DNA of 64,000 bases from Tanytarsus gracilentus (taxonomy: Eukaryota; Arthropoda; Insecta; Diptera; Chironomidae), in the NCBI GenBank assembly GCA_038502055.1, contig JAXRKN010000038.1, positions 372,001-436,000 on the forward strand. The letters run 5' to 3'. Each line of letters opens with the position of its first letter. Position 1 is the stretch's first letter. A program made the translations under genes and the position numbers. This document shows, in pieces, positions 1 to 13,300 of this stretch. Below the pieces are notes generated by a model. The model searched no databases. It was not told the origin of the DNA and saw only the letters and a program-made list of their open reading frames with translations.

Positions 1-405
1 CGAAAAATTACCGCAATTATCTAAATTTTTGTTGTCAAATCTTTTTCGCTAATTCTCTGAAAAATAATTACCCAAAAACATCTTTTTAGAGCCTTTTATG
101 TTAATAAACTTGTTTTGAAAGAGAACAAAAAAACCATCAAGACCTTTTTTTTCGACTGCCTCAAAAAATTGAGATGCGACAAAAGAAAGGAAAAGAAAAA
201 GCTTTGCATAAAAATTAATGGTGCGAATATGCTGCTTTCTTTTTTTTCAACTCTATTTTTTGCTCGCAATGTAATCCACTAAATGTTCATAACAATAAAG
301 GACTTTATAAAAATTCAATTGGCCATGTTTCAGCAAATTTTTATTGCCATAATAATTTTGATAACTTTTTATTTCTCTTCTCAACTTCCGTTTCCTCTCT
401 GCCAG
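1..405. other. Intron upstream of first visible Sidestep exon
   Basis: AT-rich non-coding sequence. It ends in a pyrimidine tract and a CTGCCAG acceptor at 401-405, so it is read as the tail of an intron of the Sidestep-family gene whose earlier exons lie left of the window. No exon, repeat or RNA gene was recognised in it. Confidence 0.6.
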
Positions 406-3400
406 TTTTACCAGAAAATCCGATTATTTTGGATCGATGGGGGCGCGTTATAAATAGAACAACAATCGGTCCAATGGAGGAAGGCGATGATGTAATTCTC
501 TCATGTCGGGTCATTGGAGGTAAATATTGAAGTATTAATGTGATTGGAATTATTTTCCGACTCACTGAACTTTTATCAACTCTTCTCAAACTTTATAACT
601 TTATTACACCTCTCAATCAAATACTTCCCGTACGGAAGGTCTTATACACATTTAGTTTTTGCCCATCTATTAATTTATGCTCGCTTCAAGTTCGCACTAC
701 ATGTTATTCAACCTTTTTCCACTTCATGAGAGTGAATTTATCATGCAATAAATTATTCAAGCTTCTTGTGCTGTTGCTTTTACTCTAATAGAGTGCGATG
801 ATGGTAACAAATGGGAAAATTTAAAAGTGCAAACTCAACGATGTATGATGGAATTAAGATATTTGTTAAGTTGTTTTGTAAAATATTTCAAAATAAAGCT
901 TCTTAACTTTAAGCGAATTGTTTGGAGGAATTAGGAAGCACAACACAATTAATAATTATTAATTAAGCTTCTTAAGTTGAAAAGGTTAATAAATTGTTTT
1001 TAGAGCCTAATTAGAAATTTTGAATCGCACTTTTACAATTCTACCAGGATTTCTACATAAATCATTTTATCGAAAATCATTAAACTGTTTCCGCTTAAAA
1101 CTTTTTTGTTTGATTTTTAAAAAATTTCTAATAAAATTTTAATCTTAACCTTTAAAGTATTTTGATGCACTTTTATTTAAATTACTTTTTAAATTCTCTG
1201 TCTTAGCATCAAAACTTCACAGCTTGAAAATTAATTAATTTTCTCTGTGAAAAGTTTACTAAATTTGAAACCAAAATAAATGAAGAACTCTCTTCTGTTG
1301 AAATCCTTGAAATTCTCAATTCTATATTCTCAATTGTTAAATCGCCATTATCCAATTAATTTTCAACGAGCATTAATTAAATGTTAATTTGAATCACTTC
1401 AATGAGTTTGTTTGAAAGAAACTTAAATATTATAATTTTTCCATCCAATTATGAATTTGAAGAATGGTTGATAAAATCTTTTGCTTCGTCACTTCTAGAA
1501 AAGGAAGAAAACGCTTTTATCAAAGTTAATTTTTGAGAGCTCAACTTTAAAAAACTTAAAGAGCTTTCAATAATTTTTTGCAGGTCGTCCCCAACCAGAA
1601 GTTTCATGGTTCTTGAACGGTGAGGTGATCGATGAGGAATATGAGCAGAACTCCGGAAATATCATTGAAAATCGTCTTTTGTGGCCTTCAATCCAACGAC
1701 ATGATTTATATTCAATATTTACGTGTAAAGCTTTCAATACAAAAGCGATAGCTCCTAGAGAAAAGCGTTTAGTGTTAGATATGTACCGTAAGTACTTTCC
1801 TCGCTTCCGGAGTTTCTTGAATAATTTATTTTTTCCTCTTTTTCTCCGTGCAAATAAAAAATCTTCCTCTAGTAAAACCAATTTCAGTGAATATAGTCAA
1901 CAGCTCGCTTCAACTTGTTGCTGATCGCAAGTACGAAATTCATTGTGTAACGTTGGGCTCGAGACCTGATGCCATTATAACGTGGTTCAAGGGCAAGAAA
2001 TCGCTTAAGCGGATACGTGATTACACCAAAAATAACGAGACGACGTCAATACTGAATTTCGTGCCATCGATAGAGGACAACGGAAAGATGTTGACGTGTC
2101 ACGCAGAAAACCCAAATGTCGCTGGCATGTTCATCGAGGATGGGTGGAACATGAGTGTTTATTGTGAGTTGACATGTTAACCTGAAACATTTAATTGATT
2201 TTCTTCTTTGCTCGTTTAGATCCGCCGGTGATATCGTTGGAACTTGGGTCAAAGTTGCAAGCGGGTGATATTAAGGAGGGCGATGACGTGTACTTTGAAT
2301 GTAAAATTGATTCAAACCCCAAATATAGGAAATTAACGTGGCTGCAAAATGTGAGTGGGAAAAAATTAATCCTGGATTTTTAAAAAATAAATTCCTCATT
2401 TTTTTATCTTTTATTTATTTCCACATTCAGGGTCGACAGCTCAGATCCAATAGCAGTACAAAAATAGTCAAATCCAACCAAAGCTTGGTGCTTCAAAAAG
2501 TTACTCGCTCGTCGGCGGGAAAATTTTCATGCTCCGCTCTCAATTCCGAAGGTGAAACTGTCAGCAATGAGTTTCAACTGAAAGTAAAATTCGTACCAAT
2601 TTGTGCCACCGACAAAATGATGATTGTCGGAGCGTCGAAAGGCGAGAATGTTCAATTGAGTTGCGATGTGAAATCTTATCCGGTGCCGAAGCGTTTTTAT
2701 TGGAAATTTGAGAACTCCGAAGAGAGTGTGGACATTGATCAGAGGAAATTTAGCAACAATGGATCGAGAAGTGTTCTGACCGTCTCCACAGATACGGATC
2801 ATGTAATTGTAATTGAATTTCCCGTCACTCTCGAATCGGTTAATTAATACATTTTCCAACTTTTCATTCTCTCTCAGGATTACGGGAGCTTTTCATGCTG
2901 GGCCAAAAATGAAATCGGTATCCAATCGCAACCGTGTATATTTCAATTAATTCACGCCGGACCTCCTTCGAGCTTGACAAATTGCTCTTGGACAAACGAG
3001 TCGGAGTCATCGTTGGTTGTCAATTGCAGCCCCAACTATGACGGAGGACTCCCACAAGCTTTTGTGCTGGAAGTTTTTTCCGTTAAATATAAAATGCAAC
3101 TGTGAGTATTTTTAGGATAATTAATTAATTTTTACATTTTAATTAATTATTTTAAAATTAAATGCCAACCCTTTCTTTTACATCCAACAGATTCAATATC
3201 ACAAATAATGCTGAGCCAACCTTCAAACTCGACCCAAGCCGTAGGATATTTGCAAAGTATCGAAATTCATCGGAGAGTGATATTTTAACAATAAGTGTCT
3301 ATGCCAAGAATCTAAAAGGAAGAAGTCAAGGTGTATCCGTCACCGAGTACCACATAGGCAATTTTAAACAAACACAAAAAGACTTGAGACAACAAAATTC

Positions 3401-4035
3401 ACGCTCATCGCCAATATTATTCGTAACATTTTTTACAATCCTCATCATCGCACTGACAATCATCGCGCGACTTTACTGGAAGTCAAAAAAGAAGAAGCGA
3501 AAGGAGATGGTGAAAGAAGACAAGTATAATATTGAGTCGAGATGCTCATTGCTGAAACAAGATAACTTTGCTGTAAGTTGACTTGACTGATTTTCGACCC
3601 TTTTTTTCGTGTGTTGGTATAACCTTCAAGAACAAGGCCGGACATTTGAAAAAAATTTAAAATAATTAAGTTTGATAAATTATGAGCAATGCAAATAACC
3701 GCCCTTGCACAATTTAATATTTTATCTCACCTTTTATCCCTCCACTCCCACAGTCCGATGCTTTCTCGAGTCCGAAATTCAAGCCGACGGGCACGAGCAT
3801 CAAGACGAGAGGAAAGGTTGAAACTATTGACGATGAACAGGACCCCGATCTCATACCACATTATCCACGCCTCACAAATATCCGTCAAGAGGAATTAATT
3901 CCAATGAATTCCGATCCCTCCTTCACTATCAATCGTGATCGACACAAAAATGTTGCAAATGACTTTTTGCACGACGTCGAAATAAATTTTAATGGATTGC
4001 TAATGAACGGAAAAGTTCCAGAAAGTTGCGTATGA
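406..4035 (+). CDS. Sidestep-family Ig/FN3 transmembrane receptor (5'-partial)
   Basis: Eight exons join in frame: 406-519, 1584-1787, 1873-2163, 2220-2350, 2431-2802, 2878-3101, 3191-3572 and 3754-4035. They give about 665 visible residues. Order: an Ig domain (Cys in LSCRVIGG and FTCKAFNT, ending in LDMYLKP), a second Ig (YEIHCVTLGSRP to LTCHAENP, then EDGWNMSVYY), two further Ig domains, an FN3-like segment, one membrane span at about visible residues 519-541 followed by a Lys-rich stop-transfer, and a ~120-residue tail. The GGRPxPxVxW, LDMYLKP and VGSRP/ENP/EDGW signatures are those of Sidestep proteins, neuronal or muscle surface ligands for Beat receptors in Drosophila axon guidance. 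The phase-1 introns bounding the first Ig exons are typical of shuffled Ig domains. The tail contains DPDLIP and ends ESCV, a class I PDZ-ligand pattern. Which of the several Side paralogues this is cannot be decided without the N terminus. Confidence 0.9.
520..1583 (+). other. Intron 1 (visible) of the Sidestep-family gene
   Basis: This 1064-bp intron runs from a GTAAAT donor to a TTTTTTGCAG acceptor and splits an Ig domain in phase 1 between two Gly codons. It is AT-rich. No coding exon or repeat family was recognised. The remaining introns of this gene are far shorter (56-181 bp). Confidence 0.7.
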
Positions 4036-4333
4036 AATTTACTCTATGCGCGTAAACATTTCATTTCGTCACCCCGACACAACTCATCTCTTTTGATATT
4101 TTTAACATGATGAAAAAAAATTAATTAAATGCAGAAGAAAAAGGAATCTCAAAAGTTATCGTTGCTGAAATTGTTGTTATGAAAGAAAGAGAGCAAAAAA
4201 AGGATATTAAAAATATTTTCATTTCAATCCTTTTCATGACCCAAAGCTCGCGAAATGGTTTTAACGAGAATGAGCTCATGATAAAATGAATAGAAAAAGT
4301 CTTGGTGATTTGAGCACTGGATAAATATTATTT

Positions 4334-4433
4334 AAGGGGTGTCATGTTGATTTTTCAAAAATTTCTTCTAAGCTTTTGATCTTTTAAATTTTGTAAATAA
4401 AAATTTGATTTTAATATTTTAGTGACACACCTT
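4334..4433. repeat. Short hairpin H1 of the AAGGGG-end family
   Basis: Left arm AAGGGGTGTCA at 4334-4344; right arm TGACACACCTT ending at 4433. The interior is also self-complementary (TTGATTTTTC against AAATTTGATT). It lies about 300 bp downstream of the Sidestep stop codon. Confidence 0.6.
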
Positions 4434-5007
4434 GATTTTTTATTTTTCGTCTTGTTAAATTTTTTTGAGAAAACTCTGCAGTTAACTCAATTTAAATTAA
4501 TTTAAACTCAAAGCTGTAAAAAATTATTTTGTAAAAAGTTGCTCCTTAAAAAATGACAACAAAAAAAATTAAATTAATAAAAAAAACATTAAAAAAGAAC
4601 AAAAAATATTTTTTACTTCGCTCAAATTCAATATAAAGAGCAAAATTTATGTCAGCCTCGAGTACATCAGCAACAGTAAAAGTTTATAAATTTTGCAGCA
4701 GAAAAATTTCAGAGAACGGTGAAAAACAAGCAAACTAATTATCATCGAAACTTTTCTCATTTTCAAGCGCACCCTGAGAGTGAGAGCTGAGGGAAGGTGT
4801 TGAAGCTCCATGTGTGCCGAGTGATTATTTTAATTAGACTCTATATTGCAGACTAAAAATCACATCACGGCATAATTATTGCAGTACATCTTTTTTCAAG
4901 AGAGGTAAGGAAATGCAATTTTCAGCGAAACTTTTCTTTCGAGATGAAAATGTTGAAAAATATTTTAATGAGAATGTTTCTGTCTCAACTCGATTTCAAA
5001 ATTAAAA

Positions 5008-5819
5008 AGATGGTCTGCAACCTTCCTTCATGCTCCGATAATTTACCCTACTCCGTTGATGGCATTGTGGCCTCTTGGTTAATCATATGCATTCCTAAAA
5101 TCTCAGTTATCGTCCGATGCATCTTTAACATATACATGAAGCCATAGTTCTGAAAATGGCATTATGGCACTCCTGGCCGACATATGGCTATAAATTAATG
5201 TAATTATTCTTGCAATCGTTCACATCATGAACATAGTTTGAAAAATGACTTTAGTGGCCTCCTGGCCGACCATATCACATCTCAATCTTCATGTCATCCT
5301 CCCGATGCAATGACGAGTTCAACGACATCATGAGCCTAGTTCTGAAAATGGCATTAGTGCACTCCTGGCCGACCATGATCATTCCTAAAATTCTGTCACT
5401 TCGTGCAATTACGAGTTCAACGATACCCATGAAGCCATAAAGAGAAAATTTGTATGAAAAGGCATTTTTGCACTCAGGAACGTCCTTAGTCTACCTCAAA
5501 ACTAAATACTTCTTGCACAACTAGAGCCAAAACCCGTCTTTAGCCACAAACCCGAATCAAATCCGCCAGCCTTCTTAGATAGCCGCCCACTAAGATCGTG
5601 AGAAAGTAGAAAGTGAGAAAGTAAGAAAGTAAGTGCTTAAATGGCTCTAACTCCTCGTAGGAGCAACCGATTTCAAATCTGTTTTCGCCAGTTTGTAGGG
5701 TTTGACTAGGCCTATCATTTGAGTATATGTTTTGGTATTGCACAAGGTAATGTCTTGGCACTAGGGGTCGAAAACAGGTTTTGGAAAAATCCAAAATTAA
5801 TATATAGCGGAGCTATAAA
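5008..5819 (-). mobile_element. Repeat element A, copy 1 (inverted)
   Basis: This is the reverse-orientation relative of the element at 12571-13513. Shared pieces in order on the minus strand are the end TATAGCTCCGCTATATATTA, the CCTAGTGCCAAGACATT block, the GAGGAGTTAGAGCC block, a CTTTCTCA-type microsatellite, and degenerate copies of the ~120-bp unit containing GAACTATGGCTTCATG. The far end at 5008 is a decayed version of the GCAGACCCATCTT end. No open frame for a transposase was seen, so it is non-autonomous. Confidence 0.75.
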
Positions 5820-8800
5820 TTTAAGGTTTTTTGGAATGATTTTAAAATGAAAAAAATTTGAAATTTAATTCACTGTTGTCAAATTTCAAACTCATAAAAG
5901 TTTATCCATATTTTCTAGGTATGAAAACTTCAAAAAACTTATAAAATCTCAAATTTCCTTCATTCACCCAAACAAGCAACGGATGGGAAAAGGAACTTTA
6001 TGACATCAGAAACTTCCTCAATTTCCAGCATGCGAAGCACCTAAAAAATATATTTTCGGATGATGAAGTAGAGATATGAGAGGAAATGAGGGATGTGTTT
6101 GAAGCAAGCTCATTTTCTCAATAATCTAAACGTCGATTTGCACACAACAAAAAAAAGAGAGAAGGTCGTAAAAAGGGAGCCGGAAGATCTTTATTAATTT
6201 TGTTTCTCATCAAAAACATCCGACGCCGCCCATAAATAAGAAGAAATGGAGTAATAAAGATTTTTCCTCATCTCTTAAATATTATACAACACTTTTTTAT
6301 GATTTGCCACCGCTGTTTTATGCTGCAACAATTTTCACGAATGTCCTTATAAAATGCTGTCGATGCATAAGAAGAAGAAAAAAAATTCATGTTGAGGTTT
6401 GCAAAAAAATTGGACTTTCCGCACTTTTTATATTTTAAAAATTTTAAAGCTAAAATTAATTATTTTGAAACATTGTTAAATTCCTCTTTCTCTCGCTCCA
6501 ACAAAAAGTGTGAAAATGGCAAGCCCCCACGTAAAAGATAAAAGATAAACAAAGAAGAGGAAAAGAAAATTTATGATAAGAGTTTTGTGTACATTGAGTT
6601 GGTGATTTGATTGTTTTCCTCCTCGCAATCTCAAGACGGAACTTGTTGCCGGATCAATTACCAATTAAATGGAAGGGCGTCAAATGCACTTGGGAGCGGA
6701 AGTGATTGAAATGTTATTGAATCACAAAAAAGTTCTGATGATGAATTTTTAATTGAATTGCCTTCGATGCATGAAACGAATTCAATTCGATATTCTGTCA
6801 TGTATCAGTGTCCGGTAAATTAAATTTGATTAGAGAAAAAGGGACAAAAAATTAATATTGAATTTTCTTTTAAGCTTTGATGAAGAGCTTTTGAATAGAA
6901 AAATTTTGAGTTTAATTTATTTGATTTTGTGAACTTTTTAGGCTTCACTTTTTCAATCATTTGACTTTAAATTTTGTTAGTATTTAAAAATTAAGCATTT
7001 CTAACGCTTTTTTTTCAAAAAAGCTCTCTTTTAATCTAATTTTCTTTGATATCTTAAATAAAATCTCCAACCTTATTTTAATAAACGAAATTTCCATCGC
7101 GAAAGGTCAAAAGATGAAATTATGACGTTCGTTAAAAAATAATCCGCAAATTTTCATTTCAGGTTGCTTTTTTAGGTCTTAAGAAAATGAAATATAAAGG
7201 TCAAAATTTTCGTCTTTATCATAACGCGCTTGAGATTTTGCTTGCTTTTAAATTTAATTAGATTGCCTTATGATGATGTTGAATATCAAAGTAAATAAAA
7301 AAGTCTTGTAAGGAAATGAAGAGACTTCATTTGCATTCAGACGTCGGAAGGAAGTTGAAAAGATAGAAAACCCCACTAATTGTCTGTTAATTTTCAATTC
7401 GCAGATTTTTACTTTCAATACGTGATCGCAAAACTCCTAAGACACCGCAGCAAAGTGAGCAAACTCTACCTTCAAGAAAAAAAATATGGGAAAGATGAGA
7501 AGAAAAATCTTAAATGAAAAGCAGCAAAAAAAAAATTATTTTCCTCCCTGAAAATGAAGCTAAAATTCAAGTCACGTAAAAAGTTTATTCGAAGGGAGAA
7601 AAAAGAATATGTGAATACCAAGGGTTGTCATTTGATTTTTAAAATTCTTTTTTCAAAAATTAATCTTAAAGTTTTCAAAGTTTACTTTTTGAATTTGCGA
7701 AAAATTTAAATTTTTATGTGCTGCCACTTTCATCGATGAATGTGTCAAAATCTTTCTTACAAGTAAAAAATGGACACAGAAAAAGGTAAGAATTTATTCA
7801 TCCACCAGTAACTCACGACAATGACATGAGGCGTTCGAGCCAATTAAGACATTCGTTCATATAAAAAGCAATCGCGTGCCAATACTTGAATGTATATATA
7901 TTTTTTGCTATTTGTTTTTCGCCTCCTCGTATTGAGATGTGCTCAAGGGAAATGAGCAAGAAAATAAGCCAATGTCAGACGCTGCTCGATTGTTGTTGCT
8001 CATGCTTTTATTTAATTTCAGATGCGAGCAAATAATAATGATGATGATATAAATTTCCCAAACGTATTTTCGTTTGCAAAAATTGTGATTGCAATATATG
8101 GAAAAAATATCTTAATTGTGTTTCCGCTCATGTTGTTTATGAAAATAAATTTTATTGCTTCCAGGTAAAAACCTAATTTTAAAATTTTTCTAATTTCCTT
8201 CTTTCTTCTTGGTTGTGTTTCAGGGGTAAACAAAATGTTTTAAAATATTCAACACATGAACAGAAAATTTTTTTGCTAATCAACAAAACAAAAGTTTAAT
8301 TTTTTTTTCTTAAGAACATCCTTAAAGTAGATGAGTTCATCTTCACAAGAGTTGAAAACTTTACCTTAAAAATCTTTCACTGTTTGATAAAATTCCAAAA
8401 AATTTCCCATCCCTTGAGGAAGTGTGTGCTTGCCGGTTGTTTACTCCCAAACTTTTTTTGATGTTGTCTAAAAACCTCCACCGTCATAATTTCCATGTTT
8501 ATTGTTGAGGAAAATTTAATCAACGACGGCAAAAAAAAGAAGGAGAAAATTTTTAATTTATGATAATTGCCTCATCTTTTTTATGAATACATGAATGATG
8601 CCTTGCCTTAATCAAATTTTTTATGCGACAAATTTTTTGCGTGCACCACATGTGCTTAAGTAAGTGCGTATATGTGAGGAGAATTACTAAAAAAGGCAAA
8701 AATATGAGTGTTTGTCGTTTGATCGATTTAATGTCTCTCTCTTTCAAATGAAGAAATAAATCACACCCGAGTTTATTTTCGTACGCACTCACAAGGATGC

Positions 8801-9173
8801 GATGTCATTGCACTCAAATGTTAAAATTTACTTTTGCGGCTTTTTTTTTCGAAGAAGGAACAGAGTAAAATTCACCAGATGCGGTCTCGGCTCGTGTATA
8901 AGAAATTTCTCTCGTCATTAAATATTTACTGTCGCTGTTTTGGCGTTTCACACAGAGAATGTGGCTAAATTTTTATTACACCATAGCGCGGTGTGGGGAA
9001 AGGCAGTTAAGAACTTTCTCGCACCATGCTCACAATGTTTGGTGCAGCGAGAGAGAAAATTGCAGATTCTTCAAGGAGGCAAAAAATTCTTCTTCATTTT
9101 TACGATTCATAATGGAATGAAAAATTCATCGTCAGATTATTACGATGTCAAGAGGTAGCGGAAAAAAATTGGC

Positions 9174-9233
9174 AAGGGATGAAAACTTTTAAATTATTTT
9201 AACCCACTTTAATACCATAGTTTTCATCCCTTT
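9174..9233. repeat. Short hairpin H3, perfect arms
   Basis: AAGGGATGAAAACT at 9174-9187 is perfectly complementary to AGTTTTCATCCCTT on the right, apart from one end base. The whole structure is 60 bp. It belongs by its ends to the same set as the hairpins at 54821 and 57725. Confidence 0.7.
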
Positions 9234-10149
9234 CGTATTCATTCGTTTGCTGTACAGCATATTAAACACTCGAAAGTCACAACACAACTTAATGATCTCC
9301 TTCAAGCTCAACGTTAATATTTTCCCTCGACATTACGCGATTAAATTGCATTCCGTGAATGCAGAGAGAAAACAAGAGAGCTCACAACAGGAAGTAAAAC
9401 TATGACAATTTACGATGTCTCTCAACCGTCGCTTGCTGTTCTTTTGTTCCTTCTCTTTTTTTGTGTGAGAACATGTCAAAAATAGCTTTCGTGTCGTTGC
9501 TAAAATAAATCATAACTTGCTCCACTTTATGTACGTACTCGACAGGAAATGCTCGTGTGTAGTTTATTGCCACTCACTAGCCGTGTACGGGTTTTGGGAA
9601 TAGCCACGCTAGGGGGTGTTAAGCAGACGACAATAAATCACCCTTAATTGCTGAATCAATTTATTGATTTTTTATAAAGTTTTTTATGTTATGAAAAATT
9701 GCGAAAAAATTAATATAAAAAATATATTTTAATAGCTTTCAAACATTTTCCACTGAAATTTCCAAACTTTTTTCGCAGGGTTGAGTTTTTCCAATGGAAA
9801 ATGCACAAGATATCAAAGTGGTTTAAATTCATCAGGTGAAAATTAATATTTTTAATTACTTAAAGTTTATGAAAAATAAATTAGTGATAATTTTTAAGAC
9901 AAATTCAAAATTATTTCATGTTTACCTTTCGGTTGAAAATCACCACAATGTGTGAAGTGTCAATGTTTATTTATCGATAATGCACGTTGGATGCAACTCA
10001 ATACCATTTCAATTAATTCATGACTGTGTCAATATTTATCACTCAACACATCGCTGCGAGAATTTTAATGTATTTGTTATCAATTTTCTTATCAAATGCT
10101 TGAAATATAGATAAGGTGCAATAATTATACGAGTAAAATTTTTATTTTT

Positions 10150-10155
10150 TCAGTT
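10150..10155 (+). promoter_or_regulatory. Candidate initiator of integrin beta gene
   Basis: TCAGTT matches the arthropod initiator core and sits 180 bp upstream of the start codon, in front of a purine-rich leader-like stretch. There is no TATA box at -30 and the +28 position does not fit a DPE, so this is only a candidate transcription start. Confidence 0.25.
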
Positions 10156-10329
10156 TGTGTTTAAAATTCGCTCAGATCGGGAGTCTTATCAAAAAAATCG
10201 TGCGAGAGAGAGTGAAAATAAAAAGAAAACACAAAAAAATTAATTAATTCTCGTTTGTAGTAATTTAAGGCGATAAGACAAAAGCTCGTGCGTTCCATGT
10301 CAAATCGACATAAATATTGCTAGCGCATA

Positions 10330-13300
10330 ATGAGAGTCGAGCTATTAGCCTTTGTGTTAATCATCAACGTAGTATTAATTAGTGGAAATAGTCGCTGTGA
10401 GATCATGAAATTATTTTTAGCATACACACCGTCGCAAAATTCTATTCCCCAAATTATTTTTTTTTGCAGATTGTGTGAATCAAGTTGATTGCGAGAAGTG
10501 CCTCGATCAGCATTCCTCCTGTGCCTGGTGCTCGGATAGGGTAAAATTTTTCCTTTTTTCTTTCATGTTATACAATATTGAGTGTTGATATCATGAATTA
10601 TTGCTGTATGTGTTGATAAGAATAGCCGGCAATGACTGATAAAAAATGAGTTATGTTTACAATTAAATTCGAGTGAAAATTAGTTAAAGTAAAACTTTTT
10701 AAATTTAATATTTCAACGATTTTTTTCATGATAATTTTTCGCTAATGATGATTTAAATTTTTTTTCTGCAACCTCACACGAATTGATGAAGAGATTTATT
10801 CAATTTTTTGCACACGCCTTCTGACAACCATTCATTTATTCATTATCATCCCTTCGCATGATTCAATCAACATTATTTGCTTTCAATATGCATACATGAA
10901 ATTCCTGATGTACACTTGAATATTGTCGATGACTCGTAACAATTTTTTTTCGCAATTTCAGCAATATGATATGAGTATATCGAGATGCATGACAGCGAGT
11001 GACTTGAAGAAAGCAAATTGCCGTGAAGAGTTCATTGAGATTAATAATTTTGCTCCCATGAACGTCACAAAGCAGGATGAGTTGCGGGACTTCGACAAGG
11101 ATTCGGACTCGGTTCAAATCAAGCCACAAAATGTTCGCATGAAAATGAGAAAGAATCGACCGCAGACGGTGAAGTTGAAATATAAGCCTGCAAAAAATTA
11201 CCCACTCGATTTGTATTTGTTGATGGATCTTACATTCACGATGCGGGACGATAAAGAGACACTGGTGAAGATGGGCGGAAGTTTATCGAAATCTCTAAGC
11301 AATTTAACGAATCACTTTCGTCTTGGCTTCGGATCGTTTGCCGATAAACCCATCATGCCCTTCATAACGCCAGGGACAGAAGATAATCCCTGCAAGCTCG
11401 TGCAAGACACTTGCCTGCCAACATATGGCTTCAAACACAAATTAGGCCTCACCGACAACATCGAGCAATTCATTGCGAAGGTCAATGGTAGCGAGATTAC
11501 TGGCAATTTAGATAATTTGGAGGGTGAGTTATGGCAATTACGAGACTTTGGATATTAAATCGTAAGGGGTGGAACACTCAGACTAATTAATTTAAGAAAT
11601 TTACACCCTCACAATAAAAATTAATTACATTCTCCTCATTTATTAGGTGGCTTCGATGCTGTGATGCAGATTCTCGTTTGCCGCAATGAAATTGGCTGGA
11701 ATGACAAGACACGAAAAATAATCGTCTTCGCAAGCGACGGTCTGATACACTTTGCGGGCGATGGATTACTCGCTGGCATCGTACAACGCAATGACAAGAG
11801 GTGTCATCTAAACGATAAAGGCGATTACATGGGATCACTCGAGTACGATTATCCGTCTCTTGAAGAAATTTATCGCGAACTGCTCAAGACAAAAATTAGC
11901 ATCATTTTTGCGGTGACCTCTGACGTTATTTATCATTATGATCAGATGCATGAAATAATGAGTGAAATAACAAGCGTGGGACAACTCGCTGCTGACTCTT
12001 CAAACATTCTTCAGCTCATCGAGCAGGGATTTAAAGACGCCATAAAGCGCGCTCAATTTCAAGACAATGCACCCGATTACATAAAAGTTGAGTATAAAAC
12101 GAAATGTGGTGACAAATTTGACACTCCACAAGACACGAATAAATGCGATAACATCGAGGTTGGCAAAGAGTATGAGTTTGATGTCGTATTGACATTGCAA
12201 AAATATCCAGAAGATGGCACGAAGAACTTAAAGATAAAAATTGAAGAGTCAAATATCGACGCTGAAGCTGTTGAAATTGATGTCGAAATTGATTTACCAT
12301 GCACGAGTTGTAATGCCTTGTCGGGTGAACCAGTTTCGGCACTTTGCTCACGTGCGGGAACATTCAAATGTGGCACTTGTTCGTGCGACCAAGGATATGT
12401 TGGTCATCAGTGAGTTGAAAGCTCTTTTTACGAAAGCTTTAATGATTTTTTTGAATTGATTATTTTCAAAAGCTCCTTAAAGCTTTTTTAAAAGAGCTTT
12501 AAAAATCTTGTTAAAGTTCAATGAAATTCCTCACAAAAAATCTTGGAATGTTTAAGGATTTAAAATAGTTTTATAGCTCCGCTATATATTAATTTTGATT
12601 TTTCCAAAACCTGTTTTCGGCCCCTAGTGCCAAGACATTACATTTTGCAATATCTAAACATATACTCAAATGATAGGCCTAGCCAAACCCTACAAACTGG
12701 CGAAAACAGATTTGAAATCGGTTGCTCCTACGAGGAGTTAGAGCCATTTAAGTCATCTTACTTTCTCACTTTCTCACTTTCTCACTTTCTCACTTTCTTA
12801 CGATCTTAGTGAACGCCATATCTCAAGAACGGCTGGTCGGATTTGAGTCGGGTTTGTGGCTAAAGATCGGGTTTTGGCTCTAGTTGTGCAAGAAGTATTT
12901 AGTTTTGAGGTCCGACCCTCCAAGGACTGTCCCTGAGTGCAAAAATGTCCTTTTTCATCAAATTTTCTTTTTTGGCTTCATGGGTATCGTTGAACTCGTA
13001 ATTGCATCAGGAATCGATTGACATTGATGATTTTTGAGGAATGTCCATTATGGCGGCCAGGATGGCCACTAATGTCCATTTTTCAGAACTATGGCTTAAT
13101 GTATGTCGTTGCACTCGTCAGTGCATATGAAATCGATTGACATTGATGATTTTTGAGGAATGTCCATTATGGACGGCCAGGAGTGCCACTAATGTCCATT
13201 TTTCAGAACTATGGCTTCATGTATGTCGTTGAACTCGTCATTGCATCAGGAATCAATTGGCATTGATGATTTTTGAGGAATGTCCATCATGGTCGGTAGG

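Larger units (their letters stand above)
4036..10149. other. Intergenic: Sidestep gene to integrin beta gene
   Basis: About 6.1 kb with no credible coding exon. It contains the presumed 3' UTR of the Sidestep gene (no AATAAA close to the stop; one at 4396-4401), element A copy 1 (5008-5819) and two short hairpins (4334-4433 and 9174-9233). The rest is AT-rich with A/T homopolymer runs. Short open frames here have no domain signature and low-complexity composition. Confidence 0.6.

Noticed and set aside
7620..7735. AAGGGTTGTCATTTGATTT resembling a hairpin arm of the AAGGGG family
   Set aside because: The proposed partner near TGTGCTGCCACTTT is too poor a match to call a hairpin.
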